From contig OW121852.1 of the NCBI GenBank assembly GCA_933228895.1, positions 56,834,872-56,898,871 of the forward strand: a stretch of DNA of 64,000 nt, written 5' to 3'. The notes beneath the pieces were generated by a model. The model saw nothing but the letters and a program-made list of their open reading frames with translations, made no database searches and was not told the DNA's origin. The DNA is from Platycnemis pennipes (taxonomy: Eukaryota; Arthropoda; Insecta; Odonata; Platycnemididae). Positions 35,706-47,715 of the stretch are shown one piece after another. Every line of letters starts with the position of its first letter. Position 1 is the stretch's first letter. The position numbers and the translations under genes are program-made.

Positions 35706-36029
35706 ATCCTTTCAGCTCATGTAAACGTTATGTTCCTAGGGGGTTGTCAAAAATTTTGGTTTAGAAACGTAAATAAGGCAAACGATTAGATGACATGAAC
35801 GTACACTGCAGAAAAGCACAACCTCAACTGTTTTTAAGCTTCGAATATATTTGAGTATACATTTTGAAAATAGTCATTACTAAGCAAATAAATGAGAATG
35901 TATAAAATAAATGTATATGTATGTGTGTATATGTGTATAAAATTGAATATGAGTATGCATGTTTTTATATATGTAAATAGGGAAAAATGTGTATTTCAGG
36001 AAAAAATGTGGTAGCCATATAATTTAATG

Positions 36030-36075
36030 ATGTTGTGGAACCCGCTGACAAGTCCTTGGGACTTAGCGGGGCCCA
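36030..36075 (+). repeat. Dispersed hairpin repeat, copy 1 (probable LINE 3' end)
   Basis: CCCGCTGACAAGTCCTTGGG followed by ACTTAGCGGGG folds as a hairpin (AAGTCC/GGACTT and CCCGCT/AGCGGG with a bulge). The same core recurs at 41567-41595 in a similar AT-rich setting. A compact hairpin near an A-rich end is common in LINE 3' UTRs; the parent element is not identified. Confidence 0.5.
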
Positions 36076-37185
36076 AATTGTTATATAAATAGCATTAATA
36101 TGTATAAAACGTAAATGTATTAATAAATGCTTATCTATTGCACTGTAATCAAAATCCACCAAGCACTGGCAAACCGCTTAAATTCAATGGAACCATGCTT
36201 AAAGACTGTGATTCACCATCACCTTTCAGTATATCAACCAGTAGACGTTCCATCCATAGATATCGACTCCATGATGCTAAACGACTCACGTTAAACTTTT
36301 AAAAAGGATTTCATTCCGAAACCTTATGTCCTGAGGCAAACCACAATCGTGGACTATAAACAATGTTCACATGTGTGAAAAATAATTATAAAACAAAAAA
36401 GGAACACTCACAAGTATCTGGATATTTCAGTTAGCCACAGCCACCTTTCTCGACATGTAAAGGAAAATCTGCTCAGAGGAGTGTTCCTCTTCTAGATTTT
36501 GAAGAGTTCACGCTGTCGATTTCCGATTATTTCCAATTTTGAATAAATTTCCCATAACAACAAAGAGATCGTGTGGAATAGGGACGACTCTGGGGAAATA
36601 TTGAGAACTTATATCGTATTACTTGTAACGTTACTTATAAGTGTAATTTGAGACTTTGTATCGTGTTCATGAGGAAGATTGTTGCGAAAGAGAACAAATC
36701 CATGCTTTCTCACGATATCAAAACTCATTGGAATAAGGTTTTTTGGCACGTTGCCCATTCCACAGCTGGAATGCAGTAATCTCCATTTCGAACTCCAAAA
36801 TGGCGTTCCGTTTCAGTGCACAATCTGCTCGGAAAAAAATGATCCAAGACTGTCCGCAATTGAAGGGATATACCCATATTTTGCAGGGCCGTTGATGAAA
36901 AATTAAATAAACGTCAAGTAGGACTCAACCCGTTTCATCAGTGTATTTTGTTACAAGGTCAAATGTCTCAACCATATGTGCAGGACACACATTTTCAGTC
37001 ACTGGCATTGGGAGATACCAAACGTGAATGAATAAACACAACCTCGAATTAAATATCACTATTGTTAAATCAATATGTTATTGAATGAGCTAAATGTAAA
37101 ACTAGATTGTTTTTCAAACTTTTCTTGGTGGTTTGATCAATATACCAACCTATACGTAGCAATGAAATTGATAATATTAAAAAAC

Positions 37186-39275
37186 TATAGGGTCAAAAAA
37201 CGGGAAAACGGGAAGTTTTGCCCCGACCATTTCCAATTTCATAAAAAGTGGTACATATGTTTCCTGTTCGTGTATTAGATTGGGTGCAAAACAGTTTTCA
37301 GCAAAAGTGTTATAGCTATTTGTTATTTTTAGATTTTTACGATTAAGTCCTTAGCATTATGTCTATATCTCTTGAGCTACATGAGCTAGAAATCTCCAAA
37401 AAAGCTTTTTTTATTTGTTAAAATTGAGAAATGATATTATAGGGACAGATTAAAATTTATAAAAAGGTTTTGAAATTTTTCAAAATGTTTAAACTTTTGA
37501 ACCCGATTTGCAAAAATACGTACCCCTTCGATTTCGCTAGTTTTTTTCATGGATCAAAGGGCTACGTGTCCGCTACAGACTAGTGAACTCACATCAATGT
37601 GCAATTCATAAATTACTGCGTAAAAAATTCCGAAAGAATCGCGTGCAGAGTACCGAGCGGCCCAGCAGCGCAGTGGTGCAGGATCTCTAATATTTGGTAT
37701 TTTGGATAAAAATGTTCAATTTATATTAAATTTGGTCTATAAAGGTTTTCGAGGTCGCTGAATATGAATTTGGATTCAAAACTGTTGCAAACTAATTTTT
37801 TCGCGAAAATTGTTGCAATTCTTTTACTTATATTAACTCATATTCAAAACATGCCGATTAACAGGAAAAAATATAGGTTTTATCAGTCACTGAATGCTAA
37901 TTTTAAGTTCATATTTTTGCAAATAACTTTTTTAACAAAAATATTTTCAATAGATATTACAAACAAATATTATATTGATAATCACACAGGTTTACCCTGT
38001 CCCACTTTTATATGCACACAATAATACTTATTATTGCACAAGCCCTGCGTACATATATGCATGTATACAGCACAAACACGAACAATTTATATTTAAAATG
38101 ATACATGTTATTTATATATTAAGAATATGGACATTTAATAAAATTTTCGTGCATACAACAAAAAATAGATTATGCGCAAATAAGGTCCCATTAAAAAGTT
38201 ATCAACACACATGGGAAAATTCCGTTTTCGGTATATCATAACTATTTTTAGGAGCATATTTTTTCAACTTTTGAATATCTACTTGTAGGTAAAGCATTGA
38301 AGGACAGAAAAGGTTTCACTCCTTAATATTGAAAACATATTGCACTTTTGCTTTTTTCAAAGGTTAAAATTTCGTATATACAGAAAATGGAAAATTCCCC
38401 AAGTTTTGATCATTACACTATTTTGGGAGCATATTTTGTCAAGTTTTGAATATTTACTTGTAGATAAAGATTTCAAGAATAGGATAAAAAAAGTTTGGTT
38501 CCTTAATATTGAAAACAAGTTATAATTTGGTTCATTTCAGAAGCAACATTTTTTGAATTTGGTTTATATGAAAAATATATTGTTGATTAAAAATTTTTGG
38601 AGAAGTTTGGGGAAACTTTTTTTGGATCAGGTATATGCACAATTGTATACTTCATGACGTACAACATCTTTTTTACATAATACAAATAAATATATATACT
38701 TTTGTAACTTTGAGCGTGAATTTTCAATAAAAATTTCCCTTATTTTTGAACAAGATATTATGCAAAAAAAATAATTTTGCAAATTATATTTGCCATATAG
38801 TAACAAATATTTCAATAGCACTCACGTTCAGTTACCAAACTCATTTTGCAAAACAAGAATCGGGGCAATACACGTGATATTAGAGAGAATTGAAGGTGTT
38901 GCTGTGCCTGCTCCTTTTAAAATGATGCACTTGCTACCAGGGCAACATTTTCTTATCTTATCTACCAGAGGAGTAATTACAACGATAAGTTCTTACCTGA
39001 GATGGTTTTAAATTCGTCAATTATCGGTGTATCCAACATATATACTCAAAAATCCTATATAGAAAATTTTTCTAGACTCGTAAATACCAAATATTAGGGA
39101 TCCTGCACCACTGTGCGGCGGATCTGTTTTCTGTTTGCTCAGTTTGGGGTACTCATTTGGGAAAACGGTTTTGCACACAAACTAATACACGAACAGGAAA
39201 CATATGTAACACTTTTTATGAACATTGGAGATGGTCGGGGCATGGCCTCGTTTTTTGGCGTGAAATGACCCTATA
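37186..39275. mobile_element. Long-TIR (foldback) DNA element, about 2.1 kb
   Basis: The ends are extended inverted repeats. TATAGGGTCA, GCCCCGACCAT, CATAAAAAGTGG/GTTACATATG and TTTCCTGTTCGTGTATTAG on the left reappear inverted at 39275 down to about 39160. An inner block (GCAGTGGTGCAGGATC and CTAATATTTGGTATTT, near 37670-37720) pairs with 39115-39075. The left arm carries about 300 bp absent from the right arm. TATA stands outside GGGTCA at both ends. The AT-rich interior contains a diverged tandem duplication (see 38251-38520). No transposase reading frame was recognised, so it appears non-autonomous. Confidence 0.8.
38251..38525 (+). repeat. Diverged tandem duplication inside the 2.1 kb foldback element
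   Basis: GGAGCATATTTTTTCAACTT..TTGAATATCTACTTGTAGGTAAAG (38251) recurs 175 bases later as GGAGCATATTTTGTCAAGTT..TTGAATATTTACTTGTAGATAAAG (38426). Both copies are followed by a CCTTAATATTGAAAACA motif. This indicates an internal duplication within the element or its ancestor. Confidence 0.7.
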
Positions 39276-39849
39276 ATTCTTTCCCTTTTGAAACCCTTTT
39301 TTTGCATGGTCAATATGAAAATATTTCACTTCCCATACTCTTTGAATTTAAATTATCTCACGCATAAGATTTCCCCAATCTCATCAATCTAATCACATTA
39401 ATGTAACGTCTCCCACTCCTATGGACCTGATTCCAGACATTCCAAATCAAATTTGATATTTGTACGGGCCTTCCAGGGAATAAGATATGTGCTAATAAGA
39501 TGCTTTTCACCATGTGTAGAATGTGGATGCTTTTCACAATGAATATTGAGTCCGAGTTGCAGACTTTCGCTAACTTTAAATAGTAAGTATTCTGCCATAT
39601 GATTAGCCTGCTAGAATTGGAGAGCGGGAATACATACCAACAGAATTCAACTTCGATAATAAATCATCGACTCCACATCCCACGCATTCGACGATACGAG
39701 TCGAGGTACGTATACGTTAACGCCCTTCGTTTACCCGTTTCGTAGAAGGCTCATGGCCTAGCAGGATAGCACCTCTTTACCTGCTAGTTATTTCGGGGAG
39801 CAGAAAGACAACTAAGGTGGTTTAAGAATATATCAGGAAACGGATGCAG

Positions 39850-40085
39850 GGTGGAGAGAAATTCGGCGTCGGCATCAGCCTGCTCTTAACGAAATACGCT
39901 AAAGGAAACACGGATTAAAGTCCCATCTGACGGACTGAGTACTGCACTCGAAGTGCAGAACTCACCCCAAAAAGGGAGCGGTATGCAACTGTAAAATATC
40001 TGCCGCTGCCGAACCCGGGGATTCGAACCCGGGCCCTCGGGATGGGAGACAATTACTCTAGCCACCACACCAACACGATCCCCAA
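39850..40085 (-). mobile_element. tRNA-derived SINE, copy 7 (best-preserved head)
   Basis: The minus strand reads GATCGTGTTGGTGTGGTGGC then TAGAGTAATTGTCTCCCATC and CCGAGGGCCCGGGTTCGAAT. This gives an A box-like TGGTGGCTAGAGTA and an intact B box GGTTCGAATCC. The body has AGTACTCAGTCCGTCAGATG, GGGACTTTAATCC, CGTTAAGAGCAGGCTGATGC and CGACGCCGAATTTCTCTCCA. It serves as the reference for the family in this window. Confidence 0.85.
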
Positions 40086-41082
40086 CTACTTTAGCAGAGA
40101 ATTAAATGTTCACTCTCGTTAAAATGAAATGATATTAAACTACGAGTATAAAAACAAAGTCTGGTGATGATATGAAATCCACACAAACATTATTGATTGG
40201 GAGAAAATGAGCAAAATTACCTCGCCCTGATTACGTGTTCCGATGACTACCAACACAAACAAAAAGTAACATGAAACAACTTTGAGTTTTCTCTAAAGGT
40301 GATTTAAAATAAAATGGATAAGACCTCAAAAAACCTAAATTTTAACTTAAAAATTTTCCTGGACAAAAATCGAAAGACTTCGACGCAATTCAATGCTGAG
40401 AGAGCGGAGATGAAAACTATCTTGGGAACTATTCTTCGCAAAAGCGGAAGAAAATGAGACGGAAGATGCTGGCGGGGAAGATGAAAGTACACACAGTGTT
40501 CCTACCGTTCCCGACTTCCAGCGGGACGCCCGGTTCGCGCACACCCTCGAAGGACAATGGGAGCGAGAAATCGCCGCCTCGTATCGACCCAAGGCGAAAA
40601 CCCCGAGGATTTGCACTTAAAACGTGGCATTTTAGAGCAAAGCCAAGGGGGATGGGATTTCAAGGGCTCCTGAGAAGCAGCGCGACAAAGTTCAAGCCAC
40701 GTCACTCCCCTTGATTGCGGCCACATTAACCTGGGACTGCCGGAACCCTAGGTAAGATACGATTGTCCCATCAACCGGTCGAAGTGGCCGCGTCTTCGAT
40801 ATAATCTTCGCTCCTCAACAGTCACAACCGCGGTGACGGAATGTCAGGAGCATGGACGCGAAAATCTCTCCGGGTTAGAATATTTGTGATTGGAAAATAG
40901 GTGAATATGGCGGGCGAAGGAAAAGGAGGATGAAATTTGTTTCAGAAAGGTAGATGTGTTGATTATTAATCGCCAAGTTTCAAGGAAAGAAATGACATTT
41001 TTAAGCTTTGAGAGAAATTAATTTTTTTAATTGCATCACCGAAGCTCCTTTAATGAGCACTAAATACAAGTGGAGCGAACAT

Positions 41083-41125
41083 AATAGGAGTGAATAAAAT
41101 AGGAGTGAATAAAATAGGAGAGAAT
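41083..41125 (+). repeat. 15-bp minisatellite, about 2.7 copies
   Basis: Unit AATAGGAGTGAATAA repeated in tandem, the last copy with one change (GAGAGAAT). Confidence 0.9.
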
Positions 41126-41562
41126 ATAAAACACTTTTCACGCCATACCATCTTCTATTTTGTCCGTCCATATCATGAAATATATATTCTTGGTTAATCG
41201 AAAGAATAGCATCGGAAATCAGAACAAGAAAAATACTTTGAATCATCAAACAGATGACTATCGTTTTACGAACGAATGAAAAAAATTCACGAATAAAAAT
41301 TATTATAAAACGTATTTAAATGAACGGTAACAGAAAAAATTCCTTCGAAAAAATAATATTCCAAGAGATATTTTACCTTAGATAACAATTGACACATCAT
41401 TTTATGAATAATAAAAGTATATAAACATACAAATGTCATCTCGGTGTAATATTAATAATGTTATATAGGTAAATAAGCCCAGAAAATAAATTTAAGAAAA
41501 TATGTACAAGACGAAATGATAGGAATTGCGGTTGCCAAGTAAAATTATGTTTTTGCCGGTGA

Positions 41563-41600
41563 AACCTGCTGACAAGTCTTTAGGACTTAGCGGGAATTAG
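41563..41600 (+). repeat. Dispersed hairpin repeat, copy 2
   Basis: ACCTGCTGACAAGTCTTTAG followed by GACTTAGCGGG is a diverged copy of the 36.05 kb hairpin on the same strand, with most of the stem preserved. The flanks have similar AT-rich composition. Confidence 0.5.
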
Positions 41601-42784
41601 ATGGTAATTTATTTGAATTTGTACACTTGTTAACATTTGAAAATATTTATTTACTATGTAGTGTGTTGCTTTATATTTCCTAATTAGTAGGTATTAGCAA
41701 ATAAAATTGGATTAGCAGAAAAAAATATCCATTTAAAAAATAAAAAATTATCTATGGTATCTTAAGGAGGTAATGTATTTAAATTTCATGTCAATGGTAT
41801 TACACTTCAATATATCTGGTAATATCTTCCAGGTGGAATAATATTTCTCTATTGAATCTTTAAATATTAATCAGAATTATAATAATATTACTATTATTAG
41901 AACACGCATCATTCTTTAAGCACCATAAATCTGAAACTATAATATTAAATTGCCTTCTTGACCTTTGGTGAAGTAAGCACTAGGCGAAGATGAAGTATGC
42001 GCAGGTTGTATCTCTACGGTTACTTCTCTGAGGAATTCCTCGAAGTTGCGGGACGACAATATACGAATGAATTTATCATGATTTCAGCCCAATTCAAGCA
42101 ATGAAATAAAAAGAGTAAATAAAAATAGCATTGAAATTCAAATATGGTACAAACTAAAAAAGCACTTTATTAATACGAAGGGATGCATTCCAATGTCTCT
42201 CAGTTTAAACAAAAAAGGCCATCATGATGTAGCATATGGCCAAATTGAAAACAATCCTTATAATTGCCTCGCAGAAGTATAGCTGCGCTGCTTTTGAACA
42301 GTCCCACCCGCGGCCAAAAGGGGCGCGAAGGTGCAAATAAATCGAGCTCTGTGCGCAGAGTACACAGATTGAAAGTGTCCCAGAAAAAAAACAAAATAAA
42401 AATGAACATGTCCCACACGAGTGAAGCAGAGAACAGTAAGAGGGCAATTAACTATAAATGCAACGGTGAGCACTTAGCAAGGCCGAATCACTTTACTATT
42501 CCAAGACTTGCATGTGGTAAGGAGACTGCAAAAGAAAAACAAATGCCAGCTGCTGGCTTTCCCCGCGCCAGTTTTTACTGTAATACTTTCTACTATGCAA
42601 GTTTTAGGGAATGTACAGAATAGATTTCAGTTCTATTTACGGTAATAGATTTCAGATCTATTTACGGTAAAAATCCTATATTTCAATGCATAATAAGCCT
42701 ATTTTTATCAAATACTACATTCTTTCCTGGTGATTTAAGATTAAAATACAAAATTATATACAAAATTGCATAATGATTTGATAA

Positions 42785-43005
42785 ATTGAGTGAGACATGA
42801 TGTCTTGATGAAGACAACTGTCGAGGAAAAATTGAACGGGGATAATGGCAAACGCAGGCCTCGCATGAGATATATTGAGCAAGTACTGAAGGATGCGAAA
42901 GAGAAGAATGATGCTAATATGAAGAGGTTTAGCCGATAGGAGACTGCAGAGGAGAGCTGCGTCAAACCAATCTTAGGATTGCTGGCTGATGATTATTTAA
43001 TTTGG
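42785..43005 (+). mobile_element. Short 3' fragment of the same LINE family
   Basis: About 220 bp matching the last part of the ORF and the 3' end: LMKTTVEEKLNGDNGKRRPR, MRYIEQVLKDAKE, a stop, then CCAATCTTAGGATTGCTGGC and TGATGAT. Diverged by point changes from the 45 and 50 kb copies; strongly 5'-truncated. Confidence 0.85.
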
Positions 43006-44779
43006 GGAGTGGCCAGTGAAAATTAATCTTTAACACTAGTAACTAAGAATAATCTTTGACATTAATAACATTCTGTTTACATGAGAGGTCTGGTTGCGAA
43101 CAATATACCCTATTCTAGTAATCATAAAAAGTACAGCATGTACATTATTTATCAAATTAATCTTAGTAAGAATTATGACTCACTACTTTCAATTGTTTCT
43201 CCTCCAAAAAAAGCAACCCTCATTTTAAGCTTAAACTGAATCGATCAGTGAAAACGTACCTCAATGACGGAGAAATCACTTTGAAAACCTTAAGAAACAA
43301 GGAAGCGAAATACGGCACATTCTGAAGCGCACAAGGCCTAGGCAGTAATCACTAATCTTCATAACGTTAGTGCTCGCGCAATCGTGATTTTTTAAATGGG
43401 AACGAAGCAGGAAAAACATTAGCATAATTCTAGATTAATTTTTCCTTCTACTTCAAGTTTACATGGTCAATTTATATAGCAAGTCGAAACAGCAAATAAA
43501 GGAAATTGTGAGCTTTTGGAATGACTCGCACTATGGATAGCAGGCAGTTTAAATTGATTCTTTGGCGTCGAAATGTAGTCACTGTAAAGCCTACACAATA
43601 TCTAGTCCTAAGTGAAAAAGCCACCAGAATATTTTACAGCCTCCAAAATACTGCAAATGTGACGTTTTAGCTTCTACAAATCAAATTGCCTGCGCACTAA
43701 ATTTGGCAATGTCTTTCACTGTCGAGGTTCGGCAATATAGGGTCTTCACTGAATTCCAGAAGTAATTCACTGAAAAGAAATTGAATGGAACGCAGGACTG
43801 CATGAATTACATGAAAACAGCAAAGGAGAAGATAGATTTAAGGAAGTTTGGTGGAATAAGATACTGTTGGGTATATTAATTACTGTACGACCCAAGACAG
43901 TTGACTAGTTAATGTCGCACGATAATTTATACATATTTCCCCGAAACGATTCCACCCCTAATTTTTTATTGGCTACATTCAATGGAGAATGGTATATACA
44001 GGATGGAAATGACAGATCGGTGCTTTCAAGTCCAGAGGAGCATGAGTAGCCATAAAGTTGATTTGAAGAGGAATCGCGGCGGGCTAAGGGGCTCGCATTG
44101 GCTGGAGATGAGGAAAAGCACACTAAAGCTGGAGTTAATAAAATCGGGTCAATAAATTTTCATGTCATTCATAAGAGACATCATGTACATGTCATTTCAC
44201 TATTTTTCTCACATCAACTGACAGACTGTCAGATATATTTTACAAAATCGGTACTGTCAGAGAGCAAGTCGATAGCATATCCACGCAAACCTCCGGTTGA
44301 CGTTTTTCTGAAATCATAATACCGACTCTTTACTAAAGTCCAGTAAGAAAATAATAAACAACATACCAGGACACAGCGAACCGATAAGATTGATTGTCCT
44401 CGTTTGTAACGACAGGGGATTTAAAGGTAACTAGCAGTTCAACCATTCTAGGGAAATTATTACTTTACTTAACCTTTGCAATTGATTTCTGAGATGATCG
44501 TGATGCTCGAAAGGATTTATCTGCTGCGGAGAACACCGGGACTCCGAATTTCATACAATTTACAGTTATTATAAGGTTTTTTTTCAGATTTCCTGAGCTT
44601 TAAAAACAAAGCTTAGCGTGTATATAATTTTCCAATTTACGACTAAATTACGGTATCAGCGTAGAACTACGACTTATAGAACTAGACTTATAGACAACTA
44701 ATAGAACTGGTTAATTATTCGAGTGTCACTTTTCACGGGTTAATTTACTTACGGATTTGTATCTCTGTATTTGTTTCAT

Positions 44780-45235
44780 TAGAATATACATCTGGAGCAT
44801 TATTCTATACGGCAGCGAAGCATGGACAATAACAGCAGCAGAGAAGTCCAGGCTGGAAGCATTTGAAATGTGGTGCTACCGAAGAATTATGAAGATAAAA
44901 TGGATCGATCGAGAGACAAACGAAGAAGTCTTAAGAAGAGTGAGAGAAAAGCGATGTCTACGGAAAAACTTACAAAGAAGACGGGACAACTTAATAGACC
45001 ACATCTGAAAACACGATGGCCTGATGAAGACAATCGTCGAGAGAAAAGTGAACGGGAAGAATGGAAAAGGCAGGCCTCGTATGAGGTATATGGAGCAAGT
45101 TGTCCAAGCAAGTTGTGAAGATGTAGAAGAGAGGAACTACGTCAATATGAAGAGGTTGACCGACAGAAGAATCGAGGAGAGGGCTGCATTAAACCAATCC
45201 TAGGATTGCTGACCGATGATGATTTGTATTTCAAT
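44780..45235 (+). mobile_element. Non-LTR retrotransposon fragment (same family as 49.3 kb copy)
   Basis: 5'-truncated copy beginning at IRIYIWSIILYGSEAWTITA and running through EKSRLEAFEMWCYRRIMKIK and WIDRETNEEVLRRVREKRCL. A frameshift follows, with the remainder (LMKTIVERKVNGKNGKGRPR) in other frames. The 3' end is GCATTAAACCAATCCTAGGA followed by GACCGATGATGAT, the same terminus as the 49.3 kb copy. That shared terminus with different 5' ends is the usual result of target-primed reverse transcription. Confidence 0.92.
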
Positions 45236-46239
45236 TTAAATTTACATATTTTACGTGAATACAAAGACATACGACACGGGTACGAAAAAAGGGATGAAAT
45301 AACTACAAATAGATGAACATTTACGCATAAGTCAAAGTTTGTTATTATTCTGTAAACTCTCAGTGAGCACCAGTAACACAACGTTTACTGAACATTTTTC
45401 AATTTCAAGAATACCAAGGAAAATAACGAGGGTTACTTTACTTACTATTCTCGAATTCTGGGTATCTCTCTCTGGGACCTATATGGGGCATTCAACCACT
45501 ATCTGCAACTGGAACGTTATTTTCTCAATCAAAGTGATGATAGCCGTAATTCCGCCACGACTTATAGCGAGTAAATTAATAGTATTTACCTAGGTTGACC
45601 CTTTACCACTAGCTTTTATACAAGCGATTATGAGTGCCTAAGAAACTAAGTAGCAACGGTTTAGCCTGAGGTTAAGGTTTGCCAGCATTTGAACCAATAA
45701 TGCTGATTCAGCGTTGTTTTGAATACATAATATCCATTGCAAGAACGCGCAGCACACGAGGAAACAAAAAAAGCTGATAACAACGGTACCAGAGAATCTG
45801 AAATTAGTTTTGGTTCAGACAGTAGGGACTAAACTGTTCTAAATGGATTTTAATAACCTTTGGTCATCTTTGGCAGCATAAAAGAATGAGTAAGATTGTT
45901 ATCACTGCTTATAATCCAAAAGGATATGAGGTGTGCACACTTTGCATAGAAATATTTAAAAAAATAAAGAGATTAGAGTTTAAGAAGATTGAAAACTCAT
46001 TAGGAAACAAAGAAGTAAGATCAGCCGAGCAATTTACAAACGGTTGAGAAGAAGGCGAGTTCAACACAATCCCTCGCGAAGGAAAATAACAAATGCCTTT
46101 GAAATGCCAAGATATAACGCTGAGGTGTAGCCAGAGGAAGAGTGCTATCTCCGTAATGTCGAAAATACGTTTTAATAAAATTTAAGACTTAAGACAAAGA
46201 TACGAAAAATTATCAAGGAAAGCCGAAAAAGTGCATAGA

Positions 46240-46360
46240 AACTCGAGTGCAATCCTTGTGAAATATTCCTGATGACCAAAAGTTCGCAGGTTTGAATTCT
46301 GCCTCGGCCACGGATAATGCTGTCTAGGCTTCAGAATAATTAAGACGATGCGATTTAAAG
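46240..46360 (+). mobile_element. tRNA-like SINE fragment, copy 10
   Basis: AGTTCGCAGGTTTGAATTCT then GCCTCGGCCACGGATAATGC: a B-box-like GGTTTGAATTC followed by a SINE-like region. Similar in layout to the 62.4 kb copy; weak A box. Confidence 0.5.
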
Positions 46361-47329
46361 TAAGCTTCAATATCCCCCGACAATTCAAATGAAGTTTACC
46401 ACTATTATTGGCGTCTGAATGCCAAACAGAAAAAAAAAACTTTCCAAATTCTTTTAATACTGTGAGTAGGGAGAAAAAATTGCTCCGCTTTAAGGATATC
46501 GATTAGGTTAAAATGCTGCGAGGTCGGAAATCAAACTGCGAAGACCATTCCTGGCTCCCCTACTTCAGCTGTCACGGCCCCTCGTGATGAATCCTCGCCC
46601 ACGTTCACGTCTGTCAAGGTGGAGAAAAAAATGGTTTCCCTCCACCGCTCCATCGGACCGAAAATTCCAATGGAGTCAGGAGTGGCTTTTCGGCATGGGC
46701 GACCTCGACCCCTAAGCATATTCTGATGGAGTGGACAGAGCGAGGATCCCATTGGCTTTTCTCCTCGCCCACCACCTTTCACTCCATCGTCCGAGTCGAC
46801 GTCATTTTGAACGAATCTCCATTAGCGTACGAGCAGCGGCGTTCAAGAGTCATATTCTCAGCTGCTGCTTTGCAAGTAAAATATGGAAGCTTGACGTAAC
46901 AGGCATTATCTACTTCCATAGCTATTCATAAGCCTGACTCTTCACCAGCGCATAGAGAGGTGTTACTATACACTAGTTACTCCCTACCTTTAACACGCAG
47001 GTAGTACTTGGGATCCACATGAAGAGTAGATTTGATTTTGGAATTGAATAATGCGTCATTCCATGCCAACTGGTCTGTTTCAGAGAAGTTCCCCGCTCTA
47101 CCATCATGAATTTCAATGAGATTTTGCATGGAAATTCACACATCCCAATGGAACATTTGTTATGTTTTAAGTTCGCCGATTGTATTAATTTTTCCTTAAT
47201 TCCCTTTTAACCATTTTTTCCCTATTTTTTTTCTCCTTACCTTTTGTATTTTTCTTTTCTTGAATATCATTATAATCTACTAACTTTCCTATGTACATGC
47301 TATTATATTTAAGTTATTCTTAAACACTA

Positions 47330-47715
47330 GCTTTACTGTAGGTAGGATTTCGCAGGTTTTTCACACCCCCCTTCTAGTGTGGGTGTTTTCCTGCAGTGGG
47401 TTTTTGCGTAAAGGATGTAAGCATAATAATCCTCACGTTTTTCCCACATTGTAAATTCTTTCACACACTATTAGATATGTAATATTGATATATTGTGTAT
47501 GTATATTTCTTTTGTGTTAATTTATCATTCTTTAATTCCTATAAGTGTATTCTTACTGATGTTTTTTTTGTTAACCTCAGATTGTAATTGTTTTAGGTAT
47601 TGACCACTATTTCTTTTATATACTTATTTTGACGAGGGGTTAGATGGCAGAAGGGACAGTTTTGTCTCAATCTCGCCCCAATTAAGACCTTTTATTATTA
47701 TTATTGTATACTTGC
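47330..47715 (+). mobile_element. LINE 3' untranslated tail with (TTA)n end
   Basis: Contains GACGAGGGGTTAGATGGCAG, AGAAGGGACAGTTTTGTCTC, AATCTCGCCCCAATTAAGAC and then a (TTA)n run at about 47690-47706. This arrangement is typical of non-LTR element 3' ends. No coding region is preserved upstream except perhaps very decayed sequence. A different family from the CCTAGGATTG-ended LINEs. Confidence 0.55.

Noticed and set aside
40012..40075. Possible genuine tRNA gene (A and B boxes)
   Set aside because: No acceptor-stem pairing or anticodon arm is evident and the SINE body follows directly; it is a SINE head.
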